From the NCBI RefSeq assembly GCF_001425025.1, contig NZ_LMDE01000010.1, positions 330,212-394,211 of the forward strand: DNA of 64,000 nucleotides. Reading direction: 5' to 3'. The first letter of the stretch is position 1, and every line of letters starts with the position of its first letter. The notes under the pieces were generated by a model, which searched no databases, was not told the DNA's origin, and worked only from the letters and a program-made list of their open reading frames with translations. Origin of the DNA: Nocardioides sp. Root122 (GTDB lineage: Bacteria > Actinomycetota > Actinomycetes > Propionibacteriales > Nocardioidaceae). The translations under genes and the position numbers were made by a program. Below, piece by piece: positions 27,490-35,751 of the stretch.

Positions 27490-29106
27490 ATGGAGTCATA
27501 CGCGAAGGGTGAGTCGGTCCCGGCGCTGCTGGAGGAGACGATCGGCGCCAACCTGGCGCGCACGGTGGCGGCACACGCCGACCGCGAGGCGCTGGTCGAG
27601 TGCTCGAGCGGTCGCCGGTGGACCTGGGCCGAGCTCGACGCCGACGTCGAGGCCGTGGCGCGCGGCCTGGTCGGCGCGGGGGTGCAGAAGGGCGACCGGG
27701 TCGGCATCTGGGGCCCGAACAGTGCCGCGTGGACGCTGGTGCAGCTGGCCACCGCTCGCGTCGGCGCGGTCCTGGTCAACGTCAACCCCGCCTACCGCAC
27801 CCACGAGCTCGCCTACGTCGTCAACCAGTCCGGGATGCGGCTGCTGGTGAGCGCCACGTCGTTCAAGACCAGCGACTACCGCGGCATGGTCGAGGAGACG
27901 GCTGCCGGCAACCACGCCCTGGAGCGGGTGGTCTACCTCGACGACGAGGAGAGCTGGTCCGGCCTGCTCGCCGACGGCGAGGGTGTCGGCGCCGACGACC
28001 TCGCCGTCCGGGCGGCCTCGCTGGCGCCGGACGACCCGATCAACATCCAGTACACGTCGGGCACCACCGGCTTCCCCAAGGGCGCCACCCTCAGCCACCG
28101 CAACATCCTCAACAACGGCTACCTCGTCGGCGAGGTCTGCGGCTACACCGAGGAGGACCGGGTCTGCATCCCGGTGCCCTTCTACCACTGCTTCGGCATG
28201 GTCATGGGCAACCTGGCGTGCACCACCCACGGCGCCACGATGGTGATCCCGGCACCCGGCTTCGACCCGGCGCTGACGCTGAAGGCGGTCTCGGAGGAGC
28301 GCTGCACGTCGCTCTACGGCGTCCCGACGATGTTCATCGCGGAGTGGGCGCTGCCCGACTTCGAGTCCTACGACCTCTCCTCCGTGCGCACCGGGATCAT
28401 GGCCGGGTCGCCGTGCCCCGAGGAGATGATGAAGAAGCTCATCGCGGCCGGCATCGACGAGATGACGATCTGCTACGGCATGACCGAGACGTCGCCGGTG
28501 TCCACGCAGACCCGCCGCAACGACTCGCTGGAGCGCAAGGTCGGCACGGTCGGCCGGGTCTGCCCCCACCTGGAGGTCAGGATCGTCGACCCGGTCACCG
28601 GCGAGACGGTCCCGCGGGGCGAGGCGGGGGAGTTCTGCACCCGCGGCTACTCGGTGATGCTCGGCTACTGGGACGACGAGGAGAAGACCCGCGAGGCCGT
28701 CGACGCCGACGGCTGGATGCACACCGGCGACCTCGGCGTCATGGACGACGACGGCTACGTCCGGATCACCGGCCGGATCAAGGACATGGTGATCCGCGGC
28801 GGCGAGAACATCTACCCGCGCGAGATCGAGGAGTTCCTCTACACCCACCCCGACATCGAGGACGTGCAGGTGATCGGGGTCCCCGACCCCAAGTACGGCG
28901 AGGAGCTCTGCGCCTGGGTCCGGATGCGTCCGGGTGCCGAGCCGCTCGACGCCGACGCGGTCCGCGCCTTCGCCACCGGCAAGCTCGCGCACTACAAGGT
29001 CCCGCGCTACGTGATGGTGGTCGAGGAGTTCCCGATGACGGTCACCGGCAAGGTGCGCAAGGTGGAGATGCGTGCGGTGTCCGCGAAGGAGCTCGGTCTG
29101 TCCTAG
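27490..29106 (+). CDS. AMP-binding acyl-CoA synthetase
   Basis: A 538-residue ANL-superfamily ligase that activates a carboxylic acid to acyl-AMP and then acyl-CoA. P-loop [16 protein letters not shown] (near 183-198), the A5 motif YGMTETSP, A7 HTGDLG, A8 hinge [16 protein letters not shown], and the catalytic lysine in [10 protein letters not shown] near the end. It resembles medium/long-chain fatty acyl-CoA synthetases of the FadD/ACSF2 type; exact chain length cannot be read. The stop overlaps, in CTAG, the stop of the convergent acetyltransferase. Confidence 0.92.
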   Translation: MESYAKGESVPALLEETIGANLARTVAAHADREALVECSSGRRWTWAELDADVEAVARGLVGAGVQKGDRVGIWGPNSAAWTLVQLATARVGAVLVNVNPAYRTHELAYVVNQSGMRLLVSATSFKTSDYRGMVEETAAGNHALERVVYLDDEESWSGLLADGEGVGADDLAVRAASLAPDDPINIQYTSGTTGFPKGATLSHRNILNNGYLVGEVCGYTEEDRVCIPVPFYHCFGMVMGNLACTTHGATMVIPAPGFDPALTLKAVSEERCTSLYGVPTMFIAEWALPDFESYDLSSVRTGIMAGSPCPEEMMKKLIAAGIDEMTICYGMTETSPVSTQTRRNDSLERKVGTVGRVCPHLEVRIVDPVTGETVPRGEAGEFCTRGYSVMLGYWDDEEKTREAVDADGWMHTGDLGVMDDDGYVRITGRIKDMVIRGGENIYPREIEEFLYTHPDIEDVQVIGVPDPKYGEELCAWVRMRPGAEPLDADAVRAFATGKLAHYKVPRYVMVVEEFPMTVTGKVRKVEMRAVSAKELGLS

Positions 29107-29585
29107 GCAAGGACCTTCTGCAGCCACGTCACGTCGATCCACCGCTCGTGCTTGCGTCCGACCTGCCGCATCGTGCCCACCTCCGTGAAGCCGCAGGCGC
29201 GGTGCAGCGCCAGGCTCGCCGGGTTGGGCAGGGCGACCGCCGCCACCACGAGGTGGACGCCGTCGCCGGCCAGCCGCGCCAGCAGGTCGTCGTACAACGC
29301 GCGGCCGGTGCCCAGGCCCTGGTGGCCGGGCGCGACGTAGACGGTGGTCTCGCGGGTGTGGCGGTAGGCAGGCTTGGGACGGAACGGGGAGGACGTCGCG
29401 TAGCCGATGACCCCGCCGTCGTGCTCGGCCACGAGGAAGTGGTCCGCCTCGGCGGCCAGTCTCTCCTGCCACGCCTCCATCGTCCGCGGCTCGAGGTCGA
29501 AGGTGGCGTGCCCCTCACGGGCCTCGCGACCGTAGATCTCGGCGACGGCGGGCAGGTCGGCCTCGACGGCGTCGCGGATCTCCAT
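29103..29585 (-). CDS. GNAT N-acetyltransferase, phosphinothricin-acetyltransferase-like
   Basis: A 160-residue GNAT. The acetyl-CoA loop reads [19 protein letters not shown] (near 88-106), and the C-terminal [20 protein letters not shown] with [13 protein letters not shown] matches the PAT/Bar subfamily, which acetylates phosphinothricin or methionine sulfoximine. It may confer that activity or act on an unrelated amine. ATG at 29585, with GGAGG upstream overlapping a possible CAGACT -10. Its TAG stop shares CTAG with the synthetase stop on the other strand. Confidence 0.8.
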   Translation of the reverse strand: MEIRDAVEADLPAVAEIYGREAREGHATFDLEPRTMEAWQERLAAEADHFLVAEHDGGVIGYATSSPFRPKPAYRHTRETTVYVAPGHQGLGTGRALYDDLLARLAGDGVHLVVAAVALPNPASLALHRACGFTEVGTMRQVGRKHERWIDVTWLQKVLA

Positions 29586-29605
29586 GCCTCCAGTCTGGCC
29601 GAGGC

Positions 29606-30583
29606 TCAGCCGAAGATGCTGCGGTAGACCTCGTCGAGCCGCGCGGCGTCGAGCGCGGTGACCACGCGCACCTGACCGTCACCCGTACGCCGCAGCCGCC
29701 CGCGGTCCGTCGTGGTGTCCACCTCCCAGGTCCCCGGCTCCACGGTCGCCACCGAGCCGTCGACGAAGGTCCCCGCCGTCGCGAGGTCCCAGTACCGGGG
29801 GGACTCGAAGCCCGAGACGCGGCCCAGTCCGCCCACCACCGGACCCGCCAGCCCCTCGGGCGCGCCGGGCGGCACGGGATCGTCGGGCACCACGGTCACC
29901 GGCACCGGACCGGCGAGGACCTGCGCGAACGGCACCGGGTCGGCGCCGGCGTTCCACTCCGCGACCCCGTCGGCGTGGGAGGCGCTGTCGACGCTGCCCG
30001 CCATGGTGATGACGCCGTCCAGCCGGGCGTACGCCGCCGGGTGGTCGCGCAGGACCGCGGCCACCTCGGTGAGCGGCGCCAGCGCCACGATCCGGAGGTC
30101 GTCGTGACGGCGCGCGAGCCGGGCGATCAGCTCGGCCGCGGGCGTGCGCACCGGCTCGAGGTGCCCGGGCGCGACGTCGCGGGGCAGCCCGCTCATGGTC
30201 ATGGCACCGGCACCCCAGTCGGGTGGGAAGGCGACGCCGTCGTCACCGCGCGCGGTCGTGCCGCACGCGACCGGTGGGGCGTCGACCTCGAGCGCGTCGA
30301 AGAAGTCGCTCAGCAGACCGGTGCCGCGGCAGTCGAGCTCCCCGGTCCGCGGGACCGTCACACCGACGACGCGGACGCCGGGAGCGCGCACGAGAAGCGC
30401 CAGGGCGGCGAGGTCGTCGGGCGCGAGGTCGGTGTCGACGACGACCGGGACGGCATCGGGATCCTTGGCGGCCATCGGCGACATGGGTCCGGCGACGAAG
30501 ACCTCGCCGTCGGTGTCCGAGGCCGCGGCGCTGCAGGCGGACAGCGCGACGGCGAGCACCGGGACCAGCAGGAGCCGCCTCAT
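29606..30583 (-). CDS. secreted nucleoside hydrolase-family lipoprotein
   Basis: A 325-residue protein with a lipoprotein signal (MRRLLLVPVLAVALSAC, lipobox Cys17) followed by an inosine-uridine nucleoside hydrolase fold: VVVDTDLAPDDLAALALL (residues 47-64) is the DTDxxxDD calcium site, and ITMAGSVD with EWNAGADPVPFAQVL gives later ligands. It should cleave the N-glycosidic bond of nucleosides outside the membrane, perhaps for salvage. The glycine-rich DTDPGxDD reads DTDLAPDD here. Last gene of the sigma/ABC operon; its ATG overlaps the preceding membrane-protein stop. Confidence 0.82.
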   Translation of the reverse strand: MRRLLLVPVLAVALSACSAAASDTDGEVFVAGPMSPMAAKDPDAVPVVVDTDLAPDDLAALALLVRAPGVRVVGVTVPRTGELDCRGTGLLSDFFDALEVDAPPVACGTTARGDDGVAFPPDWGAGAMTMSGLPRDVAPGHLEPVRTPAAELIARLARRHDDLRIVALAPLTEVAAVLRDHPAAYARLDGVITMAGSVDSASHADGVAEWNAGADPVPFAQVLAGPVPVTVVPDDPVPPGAPEGLAGPVVGGLGRVSGFESPRYWDLATAGTFVDGSVATVEPGTWEVDTTTDRGRLRRTGDGQVRVVTALDAARLDEVYRSIFG

Positions 30584-31485
30584 GGGATCACCACCTGCTG
30601 CCCGACGACACCGAGGACGGCCAGGACGAGACCTGCCGCGGCCAGTCGGCGCCGACCCTCGGAGGGCCAGGCGACCGCGAGCAGGAGCAGCGCCAGGCCG
30701 AGCAGCCACACGTCGTGCCACCACGCCAGCGACTCCGAGACCAGCTGCCGGTCCCACCCGCTGGTGTGCGGTGGGCCGACCAGCAGCCAGTCGGCCGGGA
30801 GTGAGAGCGGATCGGTCGACGGCGGGCCCACCGGGACGGGGACCGGCTGCACCTGGATGACCGAGAAGGGCGTGACGGACCGGGCACCGAAGAGCCAGTA
30901 GGTCATCGCGACGAACCACAGCACGAAGAGCGCGGGCAGCACGGCCGCGAGCCTCGAGACCCGCCTGCCGAGAGCAGCGCCGAGCGCCACGGCGACCAGG
31001 CCGAGGGCGACGTGCTGCGACAGCTCGGCGACCGTGTGGAAGGCCTCGGTCGTCCGCCCCGGCTCCATGCCGAGCCACAGCCCGCCGAGGTCGTGCTCGC
31101 GCCAGCCGATCAGTGCGGCGAACCCAGCGGTCACCACGAGGAACGGGAGCGCTGCCAGCAGCCGGGCGAGCGCACGCCGTGCCTCCTGCACCGGGGCGGC
31201 CGGCGCCACCTCCGTGCGGCCGCGGTGGAAGGTGGTCGCCACGGCGACCGAGATGCCGAACAGCAGGGGCGCCACCGTCGGCGTCACGCCCTCGTAGGAG
31301 GACCCGGGCCACTCGCCCGGCTCGGGCACGGTCGTCCACAGGGCCCAGACGGACAGCGCCAGGCCGAGCCACGGGACGGGGTTGCGCAGCAGCCGCAGCG
31401 ACTCGGTCCGGACCAGTGCGGGGAGCACGCGGCGCCGGATCGTACGGCCGGCCGGGCTCGTGAGCCCGGGGACGGTGGTGCTCAT
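30580..31485 (-). CDS. membrane protein of the sigma/ABC operon (ABC-2 permease-like)
   Basis: A 301-residue protein with about six hydrophobic segments (for example PVPWLGLALSVWALWTTVP near 36-54, VGVVGQQVVIP at the C-terminus). Sequence alone does not name a family, but its position after an ATPase and another membrane protein, all joined by four-base overlaps, makes it a probable ABC transporter membrane subunit. ATG at 31485 overlaps the stop of the upstream gene. Confidence 0.65.
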   Translation of the reverse strand: MSTTVPGLTSPAGRTIRRRVLPALVRTESLRLLRNPVPWLGLALSVWALWTTVPEPGEWPGSSYEGVTPTVAPLLFGISVAVATTFHRGRTEVAPAAPVQEARRALARLLAALPFLVVTAGFAALIGWREHDLGGLWLGMEPGRTTEAFHTVAELSQHVALGLVAVALGAALGRRVSRLAAVLPALFVLWFVAMTYWLFGARSVTPFSVIQVQPVPVPVGPPSTDPLSLPADWLLVGPPHTSGWDRQLVSESLAWWHDVWLLGLALLLLAVAWPSEGRRRLAAAGLVLAVLGVVGQQVVIP

Positions 31486-32048
31486 CGGTGCCTCCCGGCG
31501 GCGCACACGAGCGTGGCGGCGCCGAGCACCCACCACGGGTCGGTGAGCCACCAGCCCAGCACCTCGGCGACGGTCGAGCCAGCGGGTGCGACCCGGTCCA
31601 CGGCGAGGACCGCCACGGGTGTCGCGGCTCCGAGGAGCACGGCGACCCGCTCCGGCGCCCACACCGCGACCGCGACGCCGCACGCGGCGAGGGCGAGCAG
31701 CGGTCCGGGACCCGCGTGGACGGTCATCGGTGCCATCGACACCAGCACCCACCAGAGCACCAGCGCCGGTACGCCGAGCAGGCCGAGGCGCAGCAACCGG
31801 CGCCGCATCGCGGAGACGGGCACGGGGGCGAGCAGGGCGGCCGCGGGGTCGTGCAGCCCGCCGACGACCGTCGCTGCGGTTCCGGCGGCGGCGATGGCGA
31901 GCACCGTGTCGGCCGGACGACCGGAGCTCCCGGCGAGACCGACGACGAGCAGCAGGAGGACGGCCACCCCGGCGGGCGGCGCCCAGCGGAGGGCACGCGC
32001 GGTCGGCACGACCGCCTGGGCTGTCGCAGCGGTCATGGCGGCGGTCAT
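31482..32048 (-). CDS. membrane protein of the sigma/ABC operon
   Basis: A 188-residue protein with about five hydrophobic segments (PPAGVAVLLLLVVGLAG, VLAIAAAGTAATVVGG, LLRLGLLGVPALVLWWVLV, LLALAACGVAVAVWAP, PWWVLGAATLVCAAG). I assign no family; context points to a second membrane subunit of the exporter. Start at 32048 overlaps the ATPase stop; an internal ATG at 32036 is an alternative giving a protein four residues shorter. Confidence 0.6.
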   Translation of the reverse strand: MTAAMTAATAQAVVPTARALRWAPPAGVAVLLLLVVGLAGSSGRPADTVLAIAAAGTAATVVGGLHDPAAALLAPVPVSAMRRRLLRLGLLGVPALVLWWVLVSMAPMTVHAGPGPLLALAACGVAVAVWAPERVAVLLGAATPVAVLAVDRVAPAGSTVAEVLGWWLTDPWWVLGAATLVCAAGRHR

Positions 32049-32932
32049 CGCGACAGCCTCGTCACGAGCAGGTAGCCGTCGTCCACCGTGGGCACGGCGG
32101 GCGTCGTGCCCGAGGGCAGCGTGCCGACGTGGCGGCGCGTCCCGGGCCCGGTCAGCCACGAGCGCAGGGCGGTGGGCTCCTCGACGTCGGACTCCCAGAC
32201 CCGGCCTTCGGCGACGCCGGCCAGCTCGGCAGGCGTGCCGGACCAGCAGATGCGACCGGCGTCCATCACGAGGACGTGCTGGCACAGGGCCGCGACCTCG
32301 GCGGTGTTGTGGGTCGAGAGGACGACGCAGCCGCGGTGCGCGGTCTCGGCGAGCACCGAGCGCAGGGCGATGCGCTGCTCCGGGTCGAGGCCGGTGGCGG
32401 GCTCGTCGAGGACGAGGAGGTCCGGCGACCCGATGAGCGCGGCGGCGAGGGCGACCCGCTGCTGCATGCCACCCGAGAGGGTCCGGATGCGCTTGTGCAT
32501 CCGGTCGCCGAGGCCGACGGCCTCGAGGACCGCGACCGCCTCACGCCGGCGCCACGCGCGGTCGGTGTGCTCCTTGAGGATGGCGACGTAGTCCACCATC
32601 TCCAGCGGCGTGAAGCCGCCGTAGAGCCGCGGCGACTGGGGCAGGTAGCCCAGTCGGCGCCGGACCTCGGTGCGCGCGGCCGGTGAGGCCGGGTCCATCC
32701 CGAGCAGGGACAGCGTCCCGCGGTCGGGGGCCAGGACCGTGGCGAGGATCCGGAGCAGGGTCGTCTTGCCCGCACCGTTGGGGCCGAGCAGCCCGACGAT
32801 GCCGCGACCGAGGGTGAGGTCGACGTCGTCGACGGCGACCAGGGACCCGAAGGCCTTCGTGATCCCGTCGGCGGCCAGCATCGTGCCCGAGTCAGTGCTG
32901 GGGGATGGAGTGGAGTGGGCGGTGGTGGTCAT
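32045..32932 (-). CDS. ABC transporter ATP-binding protein
   Basis: A 295-residue ABC-2-type ATPase: Walker A LGPNGAGKTT, Q-loop YLPQSPRLYGGFT, signature LSGGMQQRVALAAAL, Walker B LLVLDEPATGLDP, switch histidine LSTHNT, then a C-terminal tail of about 80 residues. Start ATG overlaps the stop of the anti-sigma-like gene. With the next two membrane proteins it would form an exporter expressed together with the sigma/anti-sigma pair. Confidence 0.88.
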   Translation of the reverse strand: MTTTAHSTPSPSTDSGTMLAADGITKAFGSLVAVDDVDLTLGRGIVGLLGPNGAGKTTLLRILATVLAPDRGTLSLLGMDPASPAARTEVRRRLGYLPQSPRLYGGFTPLEMVDYVAILKEHTDRAWRRREAVAVLEAVGLGDRMHKRIRTLSGGMQQRVALAAALIGSPDLLVLDEPATGLDPEQRIALRSVLAETAHRGCVVLSTHNTAEVAALCQHVLVMDAGRICWSGTPAELAGVAEGRVWESDVEEPTALRSWLTGPGTRRHVGTLPSGTTPAVPTVDDGYLLVTRLSR

Positions 32933-33726
32933 GCGGTCCTCCGGTAGGCGACGGTGTCGCGTCGAGCGAGCGTGAGGCCGAGCGCGACGAGCGCGACGGC
33001 GAGGGCGGTGAGCTGGACGGGGGCCGAGGCCACCAGGTGGCTGACGACGTGGGCGGGCACCTGGCGCGAGGCCGCCGGCCACGAGACGGCCACGGCCCAG
33101 AGCGAGCCGAGGGTCGCGGCCACCGTCGCCGGGTCGAGCCGGGTCGTGCCGGACAGGACCACCAGAGCGGCGAGCGCTGCGCCGGGCAGGAGCCAGCCGA
33201 AGGCCACCTGGGCGGGGAGCCCCACCAGCAGGGCGCCGGCGACACCGAACGGCACGGCGCTCGACGCGACCAGCAGCGCGCGGAGCGCGACGACCCGGAT
33301 GCCCGCGGCCGGTGCGGCGAGGGCCAGCTCGCCCGCCGGCTCGGCGTCCCGGCCGTAGGCCAGCGCCACCGCGGCCAGCGGTGCCACCGGCGCGAGCGCG
33401 ACGACGAGGGGGAGCCTGGTCCCGAGCGTCGCCACTGCCGCCGGGAGGGCGAGCAGCAGCAGGACCGACGCCAGCCACGCGGTGCGCAGGCCCGGGGTCG
33501 CGACGCCCAGCCGGAGCAGCGGGTTCGCGCGGGGGCGGTCGATCACGTCCGACAGCGCGTCCCAACGGCGTACGGCGTCGTCGGGTGTGGCGAGCGTGCT
33601 GGTGCGCCGGCGGCACTCCGCGCAGCGCAGCAGGTGCGCCTCGACGGAGGCGGCGAGCACGGGCGCCGCGGTGCCGGACGCCCAGGACCGCAGCGTCTCC
33701 TCGTCAGCGTGCCAGGTCTGCGTCAC
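32929..33726 (-). CDS. zinc-finger anti-sigma-factor-like membrane protein
   Basis: A 265-residue protein whose N-terminus carries a zf-HC2-type motif, EAHLLRCAECRRR (HxxxCxxC, near residue 28-40), the feature of zinc-binding anti-sigma domains. About six hydrophobic segments follow. It begins with GTG at 33726 overlapping the sigma-factor stop, the usual sigma/anti-sigma arrangement. It would hold the sigma factor at the membrane until a signal arrives. The multi-span C-terminal part is larger than in common one-span anti-sigmas. Confidence 0.78.
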   Translation of the reverse strand: MTQTWHADEETLRSWASGTAAPVLAASVEAHLLRCAECRRRTSTLATPDDAVRRWDALSDVIDRPRANPLLRLGVATPGLRTAWLASVLLLLALPAAVATLGTRLPLVVALAPVAPLAAVALAYGRDAEPAGELALAAPAAGIRVVALRALLVASSAVPFGVAGALLVGLPAQVAFGWLLPGAALAALVVLSGTTRLDPATVAATLGSLWAVAVSWPAASRQVPAHVVSHLVASAPVQLTALAVALVALGLTLARRDTVAYRRTA

Positions 33727-34289
33727 AGCAGTCCCTCCCTCAGCTGGGTGCGAGCACGGTTCATCCGGCTCTTGACGGTGCCGCTCGGGATGCCGAGCAG
33801 CGCGGCGGCCTCGTGGGTGGTGAGCCCGTCGAGCACGGTGGCCTGGACGACGGCCTGGAGCTCGGGGGAGAGGCGGGAGAAGGCCAGCCCCACGTCGGTG
33901 TGCTCGACCCGCGCGAGCACCTCCTCCTCCGCCGACGCAGTGGGTGCGCTGCGCAGACCGCGCAGCCGCTCGATGACGTTGGCGCGCGGCCGCAGCTGCT
34001 GGAGCAGGGACCGGACCGCGATGCCCCACAGCCACGCCGCCACCTCGCCCTCGCCCCGCCAGGCCGACGGCCTGCGCCACACCGCGAGGAACGTGTCCTG
34101 GACAGCGGTGTCGACGATCGCCGGGTCGGCACACCGACGGGAGAGCCGCACCGCGAGCCACGGCTCGTGCCGCGCGAAGAGCTCGTGGAGCGCGCCGCGG
34201 TCCGATTCCCCGACCGCGGCGACGAGCTCGGCGTCGGACCGGTGGTCGACGCCCCCGTGCGCCTCCCAGCCGGTGTGCTGCTCTCCCAT
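33723..34289 (-). CDS. sigma-70 family (ECF-type) sigma factor
   Basis: A 188-residue sigma factor. Region 2: HELFARHEPWLAVRLSRRC and VDTAVQDTFLAVWRRPS; region 4: RLSPELQAVVQATVLDGL, HEAAALLGIPSGTVKSRMNR. ATG at 34289. First gene of a six-gene minus-strand operon in which every junction is a four-base overlap. Region 34290-34403 upstream contains no promoter I can name with confidence. Confidence 0.9.
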   Translation of the reverse strand: MGEQHTGWEAHGGVDHRSDAELVAAVGESDRGALHELFARHEPWLAVRLSRRCADPAIVDTAVQDTFLAVWRRPSAWRGEGEVAAWLWGIAVRSLLQQLRPRANVIERLRGLRSAPTASAEEEVLARVEHTDVGLAFSRLSPELQAVVQATVLDGLTTHEAAALLGIPSGTVKSRMNRARTQLREGLL

Positions 34290-34403
34290 CACGTCTCCTA
34301 GTGGCGCCGACCCCCATGATCGGTTCTCTGCGCCGTGATCCGGGGGACGCGGTCCAGACCAGTGGTCGTCCCGGCGCGGCGCGCGACTGGTTGGATGGCG
34401 GCC

Positions 34404-34946
34404 ATGAGCACCGCCTCCGACGGAATCACGCCGGACACCAAGGACTGGACGTGGGTCCTGGACAGACCGTGCCCGGACTGCGGCTTCGACCCGCGCGCCC
34501 AGGACCTGGCCGACCTGCCGCGCCTCGTCCACGACACCGCGATGGCCTGGTCGGACGTCCTGGTCCGGGCCGACGTACGCGAGCGTCCGGCCGCCGGCGT
34601 GTGGTCGCCGCTGGAGTACGCCTGCCACGTGCGCGACGTCCACGAGCTCTTCGCGCAGCGGCTGCGGCTGATGCTCGACGAGGACGAGCCCACCTTCGCC
34701 AACTGGGACCAGGACGCCACGGCGATCGAGGGCGACTACGCCGCCCAGGACCCGGCCGAGGTCGCCGTCGCGCTGATCGAGACGGCCGGCACGGTTGCCG
34801 GCGTCTACGCCACGGTGACCGACGCGACGCGCTCGCGCCGCGGCACCCGGTCCAACGGCGACGAGTTCACCGTCGAGTCGCTCGGCACCTACCACCTCCA
34901 CGACGTCGTCCACCACCTGCACGACGTGGGGGCCGGCCGGTCGTGA
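34404..34946 (+). CDS. DinB-family protein
   Basis: A 180-residue four-helix-bundle protein of the DinB/YfiT superfamily (DinB_2). WSPLEYACHVRDVHELFAQR near 63-82 carries the first metal-site histidine, and YHLHDVVHHLHDVG near the C-terminus the others; a CPDCGFD at residues 18-24 could bind metal. Members are metal-dependent thiol-S-transferases in some cases, but the role of this one is unknown. ATG at 34404, with TTGGAT seven bases upstream; another ATG at 34395 is possible. Stop overlaps the methyltransferase start. Confidence 0.8.
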   Translation: MSTASDGITPDTKDWTWVLDRPCPDCGFDPRAQDLADLPRLVHDTAMAWSDVLVRADVRERPAAGVWSPLEYACHVRDVHELFAQRLRLMLDEDEPTFANWDQDATAIEGDYAAQDPAEVAVALIETAGTVAGVYATVTDATRSRRGTRSNGDEFTVESLGTYHLHDVVHHLHDVGAGRS

Positions 34947-35560
34947 AGGACACGGTCCGCGCCTACGAGCTCGACGCCGTCGCCTACGTCGAGGCCTCGC
35001 CGGCCATGCCCGACTCGGTGCGCGCCGACCTCGAGGCCCTGGCCGTCCGTCTCGGCCCGGGTGCCTTCGTCCTGGAGATCGGCTCGGGCGGCGGCCGGGA
35101 CGCGCGGGTGATGGAGGACCTCGGCCTCCGCGTCCGGCGCACGGACGTGACGCCCGCCTTCGTCGCGCTGCTGCGCGAGCAGGGCCACGCGGCCGACGTC
35201 CTCGACCCGCTCGTCGACGACCTCACCTCGCCGGACGGGCCCTTTGACGCCGTGTGGGCCAACGCCTCCCTCCTGCACGTGGCGCGGGCCGACCTGCCGA
35301 CCGTGCTGTCGCGGCTGGCGGGGGCGACGCGCGACGGTGGCCTGCTGCGGGCCTCGCTCAAGGAGGGCGACGGCGAGGGCTGGTCGACCCACGGGTCGAT
35401 ACGCCACCCCCGCCACTTCACCTACTGGCGCGCCGCCGCGGTCACCGACGTGCTGGCCGGCGCCGGCTGGTCGGAGGTCGAGGTGAGGTCCGGGGTCCCG
35501 GGCACGCGGGGGGAGACCTGGCTCGAGGTGTCGGCGGTCCGTGGTTCGATGCTCCGATGA
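34943..35560 (+). CDS. class I SAM-dependent methyltransferase
   Basis: A 205-residue Rossmann methyltransferase: motif I VLEIGSGGGRDARVM (near 42-56), acidic end of strand 2 RRTDVTPAF, motif IV-like DAVWANASLLHV, and GGLLRASLKEG. Substrate unknown; this form resembles small tellurite-resistance-type (TehB-like) methyltransferases. GTG start overlaps the DinB stop and its stop overlaps the DUF3046 start. Confidence 0.82.
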   Translation: MKDTVRAYELDAVAYVEASPAMPDSVRADLEALAVRLGPGAFVLEIGSGGGRDARVMEDLGLRVRRTDVTPAFVALLREQGHAADVLDPLVDDLTSPDGPFDAVWANASLLHVARADLPTVLSRLAGATRDGGLLRASLKEGDGEGWSTHGSIRHPRHFTYWRAAAVTDVLAGAGWSEVEVRSGVPGTRGETWLEVSAVRGSMLR

Positions 35561-35751
35561 GGCACACCGAGTTCTGGGCACGGCTCGACCACGCGCTCGG
35601 TCGTGACTACTCCCGCACGTGGGCCGAGCTCACGGTCGTGCGCGACCTCGACGGACGCACGACCCGGGAGGCCATCGACGCGGGCGTGCCGCCGAAGCAG
35701 GTCTGGGCGGCGGTCTGGCGCCAGCTCGAGCTGCCGGACCGCGAGCGGTGA
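35557..35751 (+). CDS. DUF3046 protein
   Basis: A 64-residue protein that matches the actinobacterial DUF3046 family: MRHTEFWARLDHALGRDY, ELTVVRDLDGRTTREAIDAG and VPPKQVWAAVWRQLELP. DUF3046 genes are characteristically found just upstream of recA in Actinobacteria, as here; no function is known. ATG overlaps the methyltransferase stop, and the stop overlaps the MFS gene start. Confidence 0.88.
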   Translation: MRHTEFWARLDHALGRDYSRTWAELTVVRDLDGRTTREAIDAGVPPKQVWAAVWRQLELPDRER

